DNA of 64,000 nucleotides, taken from assembly GCF_013055795.1 (NCBI RefSeq), contig NZ_JABETO010000004.1, forward strand, positions 62,001-126,000, given 5' to 3'. The number at the start of each line of letters is the position of its first letter. The first letter of the stretch is position 1. Origin of the DNA: Streptomyces sp. I05A-00742 (GTDB lineage Bacteria > Actinomycetota > Actinomycetes > Streptomycetales > Streptomycetaceae). The translations under genes and the position numbers were made by a program. The notes beneath the pieces were generated by a model that saw only the letters and a program-made list of their open reading frames with translations, was not told the DNA's origin and did not search any database. Below are positions 61,758 through 64,000 of the stretch, in pieces.

Positions 61758-64000
61758 ATGCCGGTATCCGGCCCCACGGCTCCTGCCCTGTCGCGTGAGG
61801 TCCTGGACCCCGTTACACGGCTCGTGCTCCACGTCCGCGACGAGGGCGCGTGCGGCATGTTCCCTCCGGTCGCCGCCCCCGGCCCACAGGGCCTGCTGGC
61901 ACACGACCGTGACCTGCGCGGCGTCGACGACGCCCAGGCACTCGAACGCACCCTGGCACACGAGGAGTTCAACCCCTTCGTGGAAGCTCTGTGCGACCTG
62001 GACGCGTGGTGTGCGCGAACCGCTCCCGACACGGACCGACTGCTGGCACCCGGCGTGCTGGCGGTGACGAACACGGCACTGTTCGGCCCACCGCTGGCGG
62101 AGATCTTCGAGGCGTGCCGGCTCGCTCCGGCCGCCGTCGCACGACACCTGGCCACCATACGCACCGCACAATGGATCGCGTTCCTCGGCCGGTTCCTGGA
62201 ACGACTCGACCGCGACCTGTCCGCACTGCGACCGGACACACCCGCCCCGCTCGGGCCGGTCACCGGTCTGTGGGCCCACGGCGACGAGACCCACAACGGC
62301 GGTCGCCGCGTGCTCCGTCTGACCTTCGCCGACGGGGGCAGCGTCGCCTACAAGGACCGTCCGGCCGGCGGCGAAGCACTGTTCCTTGCCGCGAGAAGGC
62401 CGGGCAACTCTGGCCCGGCCTCAGTGTTCGACCTGCTCAACGGCCTGCCGCCGGCCTCCGGACCAACACGTCTGCCCGTTTTCTCCGTACAGAGCCGCCG
62501 GGACGCGTCGGGCCCCTACAGCTGGCAGGAGTGGGTCGAACCACCCAAAACCCAGGGCGTGTTGCGTGAAGAGGGCGGCCGCCGGATCACCGGCACCGTC
62601 CTCACCCTCGAGCACGCGCACCGTTTCTGGCGCGACGCGGGAGCGCTGGCCGCCACCACCTTTGGCCTGGGAGTGGTCGACCTGAACGCGGACAACGTCC
62701 TGTCCGGCCGACGCCGCGGACGCGATGAGGGGCCGCTCGCATATCCGGTGGACCTGGAGGTGTTCTTCGCCGACGTACGGCGACTGCACCACACGGGACT
62801 CACCGGTGATGGAAGGATCGCCGGCACCCACCACGTGGGCTTCGAGAACGAACCTCGCTGGTGCGGACACGGCGGACCGGCACTGGTCTGGCACCCCCGA
62901 CCGGACGGCAGCCTGGAACTGATTCCGTACGACCGGCCGTTCACCCGGACGAGCACCCGGTCGGTAGTCGGGGACACGGCGGGCCGGACGGGCTACGGAC
63001 CTCATCTGGCCACGCTGATGCGAGGCATGTTCGACGCGTGGACGCTGTTGTGCCGACATCGCGCCGCCGTCCTGGAACACCTCGCGGAGCATGCCCCCAC
63101 CACCTATGTGCGGATCATTCCCCGGCCTACCGGGGAGTACCACGACGCGCTCGTCACACGCCTGCGCGGCGACACCGACGAATGCGACTTCTCCCCTGCG
63201 GAACTGCGGCAGCTGGACCGGTGGGACATCCCCTACTTCTTCCGGACCGCGGACGGCGGTCCACTGCTCACAGTGGACGGTCCGGCACCGGAAATGGCCG
63301 AGTCCGGGTTCCCTCCCGTCGACGCCGTACGGCACGGTGAGCGCCTGACCCTCGCAGGGCTGGGCGCGGCCCTGCGGGACGCGGCTGAGGGGGTCTTCGA
63401 CGATGTACCGGAACTCACCGTGCGGGACACCGGGGCCGGGGTCTCCCTGCGGCTGGACTCCCCGCTCGACGGCCATGTCTCCTTCGACTGGCCCGAGACC
63501 GGCCGCCGGATCACCTACCTGTGGAACGCCACGACGCTGCGGCTGCGCGTCGAGGATCTCGGGCAACCGCCCGCCCCCGTACCCGAGGCCCCGGCCGGCG
63601 GGGTACGCCGACGGCTGCTCCGACTGAACGAAACGGACACGGCTCTGCGCACCCCGTGGGCCGTCCAGGGCTTCGCGGACGACATCGCGGGCGCGAGGCT
63701 GGAGCAGCTGACCGAGGCCGGTCTGTCCTGGCTCCGCACGGTCGTCGCCGAGCACGGCTGGCCCGGGCGGTCCCTCGTCGGCACCGTCGCCGCCGGTGCC
63801 GCCTGCCGACTGCTCCAGCACACGACCAGTGATCTCGATTTCCGACGGCACTGCCTGGAACTGGTGCGGGCCGCCGCCGGCATCGGGGACGTGCCGTGGC
63901 GCGACGTGGCCTACCTGACCGACACAATCCGCCTCGCGGAGGGCCGCCCCCAGGTGTACGGGACCAAGTTCGACCGCGTCGACGGACGGCTGCGGCCGTT
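61758..64000 (+). CDS. DUF4135 (LanM dehydratase-like) plus DUF6624 protein, truncated by window edge
   Basis: An open frame of at least 747 codons with ATG 61758 behind AGGAGG. Residues about 80-420 follow the LanM dehydratase: GDETHNGGR at 175-183, VAYKDRP with Lys199, YSWQEWVE, DLNADN at 308-313, and VDLEVFF. Canonical LanM has Asp-x-His-x2-Gly-Arg and Asp-x-His-x-Glu-Asn; here the second His is Asn310, the Glu is Asp312, and the first motif is shifted or changed to Glu177-x-His179. From about residue 621 a DUF6624-type domain follows (LNETDTALRT, EHGWPGRSLVGTVAAGAA, VAYLTDTIRLAEGRPQVYGT) where a LanC cyclase would normally begin. It should act on the upstream peptide; the chemistry is uncertain. 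Confidence 0.75.
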   Translation, partial: MPVSGPTAPALSREVLDPVTRLVLHVRDEGACGMFPPVAAPGPQGLLAHDRDLRGVDDAQALERTLAHEEFNPFVEALCDLDAWCARTAPDTDRLLAPGVLAVTNTALFGPPLAEIFEACRLAPAAVARHLATIRTAQWIAFLGRFLERLDRDLSALRPDTPAPLGPVTGLWAHGDETHNGGRRVLRLTFADGGSVAYKDRPAGGEALFLAARRPGNSGPASVFDLLNGLPPASGPTRLPVFSVQSRRDASGPYSWQEWVEPPKTQGVLREEGGRRITGTVLTLEHAHRFWRDAGALAATTFGLGVVDLNADNVLSGRRRGRDEGPLAYPVDLEVFFADVRRLHHTGLTGDGRIAGTHHVGFENEPRWCGHGGPALVWHPRPDGSLELIPYDRPFTRTSTRSVVGDTAGRTGYGPHLATLMRGMFDAWTLLCRHRAAVLEHLAEHAPTTYVRIIPRPTGEYHDALVTRLRGDTDECDFSPAELRQLDRWDIPYFFRTADGGPLLTVDGPAPEMAESGFPPVDAVRHGERLTLAGLGAALRDAAEGVFDDVPELTVRDTGAGVSLRLDSPLDGHVSFDWPETGRRITYLWNATTLRLRVEDLGQPPAPVPEAPAGGVRRRLLRLNETDTALRTPWAVQGFADDIAGARLEQLTEAGLSWLRTVVAEHGWPGRSLVGTVAAGAACRLLQHTTSDLDFRRHCLELVRAAAGIGDVPWRDVAYLTDTIRLAEGRPQVYGTKFDRVDGRLRP

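Noticed and set aside
1..64000. tRNA, rRNA or riboswitch genes
   Set aside because: I looked in the larger gaps for cloverleaf ends, TTCGANNC boxes and conserved riboswitch cores and saw none that were convincing; a covariance-model scan would be needed to exclude them.

Overview
The window comes from a high-GC actinomycete, almost certainly a Streptomyces. The signs are strong G/C preference at third codon positions, frequent GTG starts behind GGAGG-type ribosome sites, a SapB-type (ram/amf) lanthipeptide cluster, mycothiol-type enzymes, and tandem XRE/small-protein gene sets typical of that genus. It is chromosomal-looking DNA with two secondary-metabolite loci, one iron-uptake locus, part of a third biosynthetic locus at the right edge, and two stretches of decayed genes.

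Left part. 0.5-7.5 kb is a complete class III lanthipeptide (SapB-like morphogen) set: synthetase ramC, a 39-residue precursor ramS, two ABC half-exporters, and a convergent response regulator ramR. 8.3-10.15 kb holds three consecutive broken genes (HEAT-repeat protein, ECF sigma factor, mycothiol-dependent isomerase). 10.15-12.85 kb is a divergent Rieske oxygenase / flavin monooxygenase pair, closed by a large inverted repeat.

Middle. 13.0-38.5 kb is a metallophore-type locus. The biosynthetic operon reads leftward from 30.6 kb: aryl carrier protein, Cy-A-PCP, C-A-PCP-E, acylating aldehyde dehydrogenase, C-A-PCP plus a degenerate terminal domain, an amidinohydrolase, an ATP-grasp ligase and a methyltransferase. 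Rightward lie an MFS exporter, a siderophore-interacting reductase, a TetR regulator, a lipoprotein receptor, two FecCD permeases and an ATPase. Two sequences resembling DmdR1/IdeR iron boxes (30.81 and 35.47 kb) sit at the promoters. I see no aryl-acid synthesis genes, aryl-AMP ligase, thioesterase or MbtH protein in the window, so the starter, the release step and the product are open questions.

Right part. 38.6-51.4 kb is mixed accessory content: an XRE-TPR regulator, a translationally chained set of three small genes, a beta-lactamase-like hydrolase, an ArsR regulator, a Tat-exported flavoenzyme, acetyltransferase, TetR/EamA pair with repeated operators, a secreted papain-like protease with an anchored partner, a thioredoxin-reductase-like enzyme and an MFS pump. 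51.4-57 kb is a patchwork of remnants (calpain-like fragment, transposase tail, methyltransferase and TetR fragments) around a Tap-like HTH gene pair. 58.3-61.1 kb encodes two secreted peptidases.

The most unusual item is at the right edge. A 49-residue peptide gene (61503-61652) is followed by a hairpin and then by an open gene (61758 to beyond 64000) that combines a LanM-type dehydratase domain (DUF4135) carrying altered catalytic motifs with a DUF6624 domain where the LanC cyclase would normally be. This looks like an uncharacterised RiPP system, cut by the window edge.
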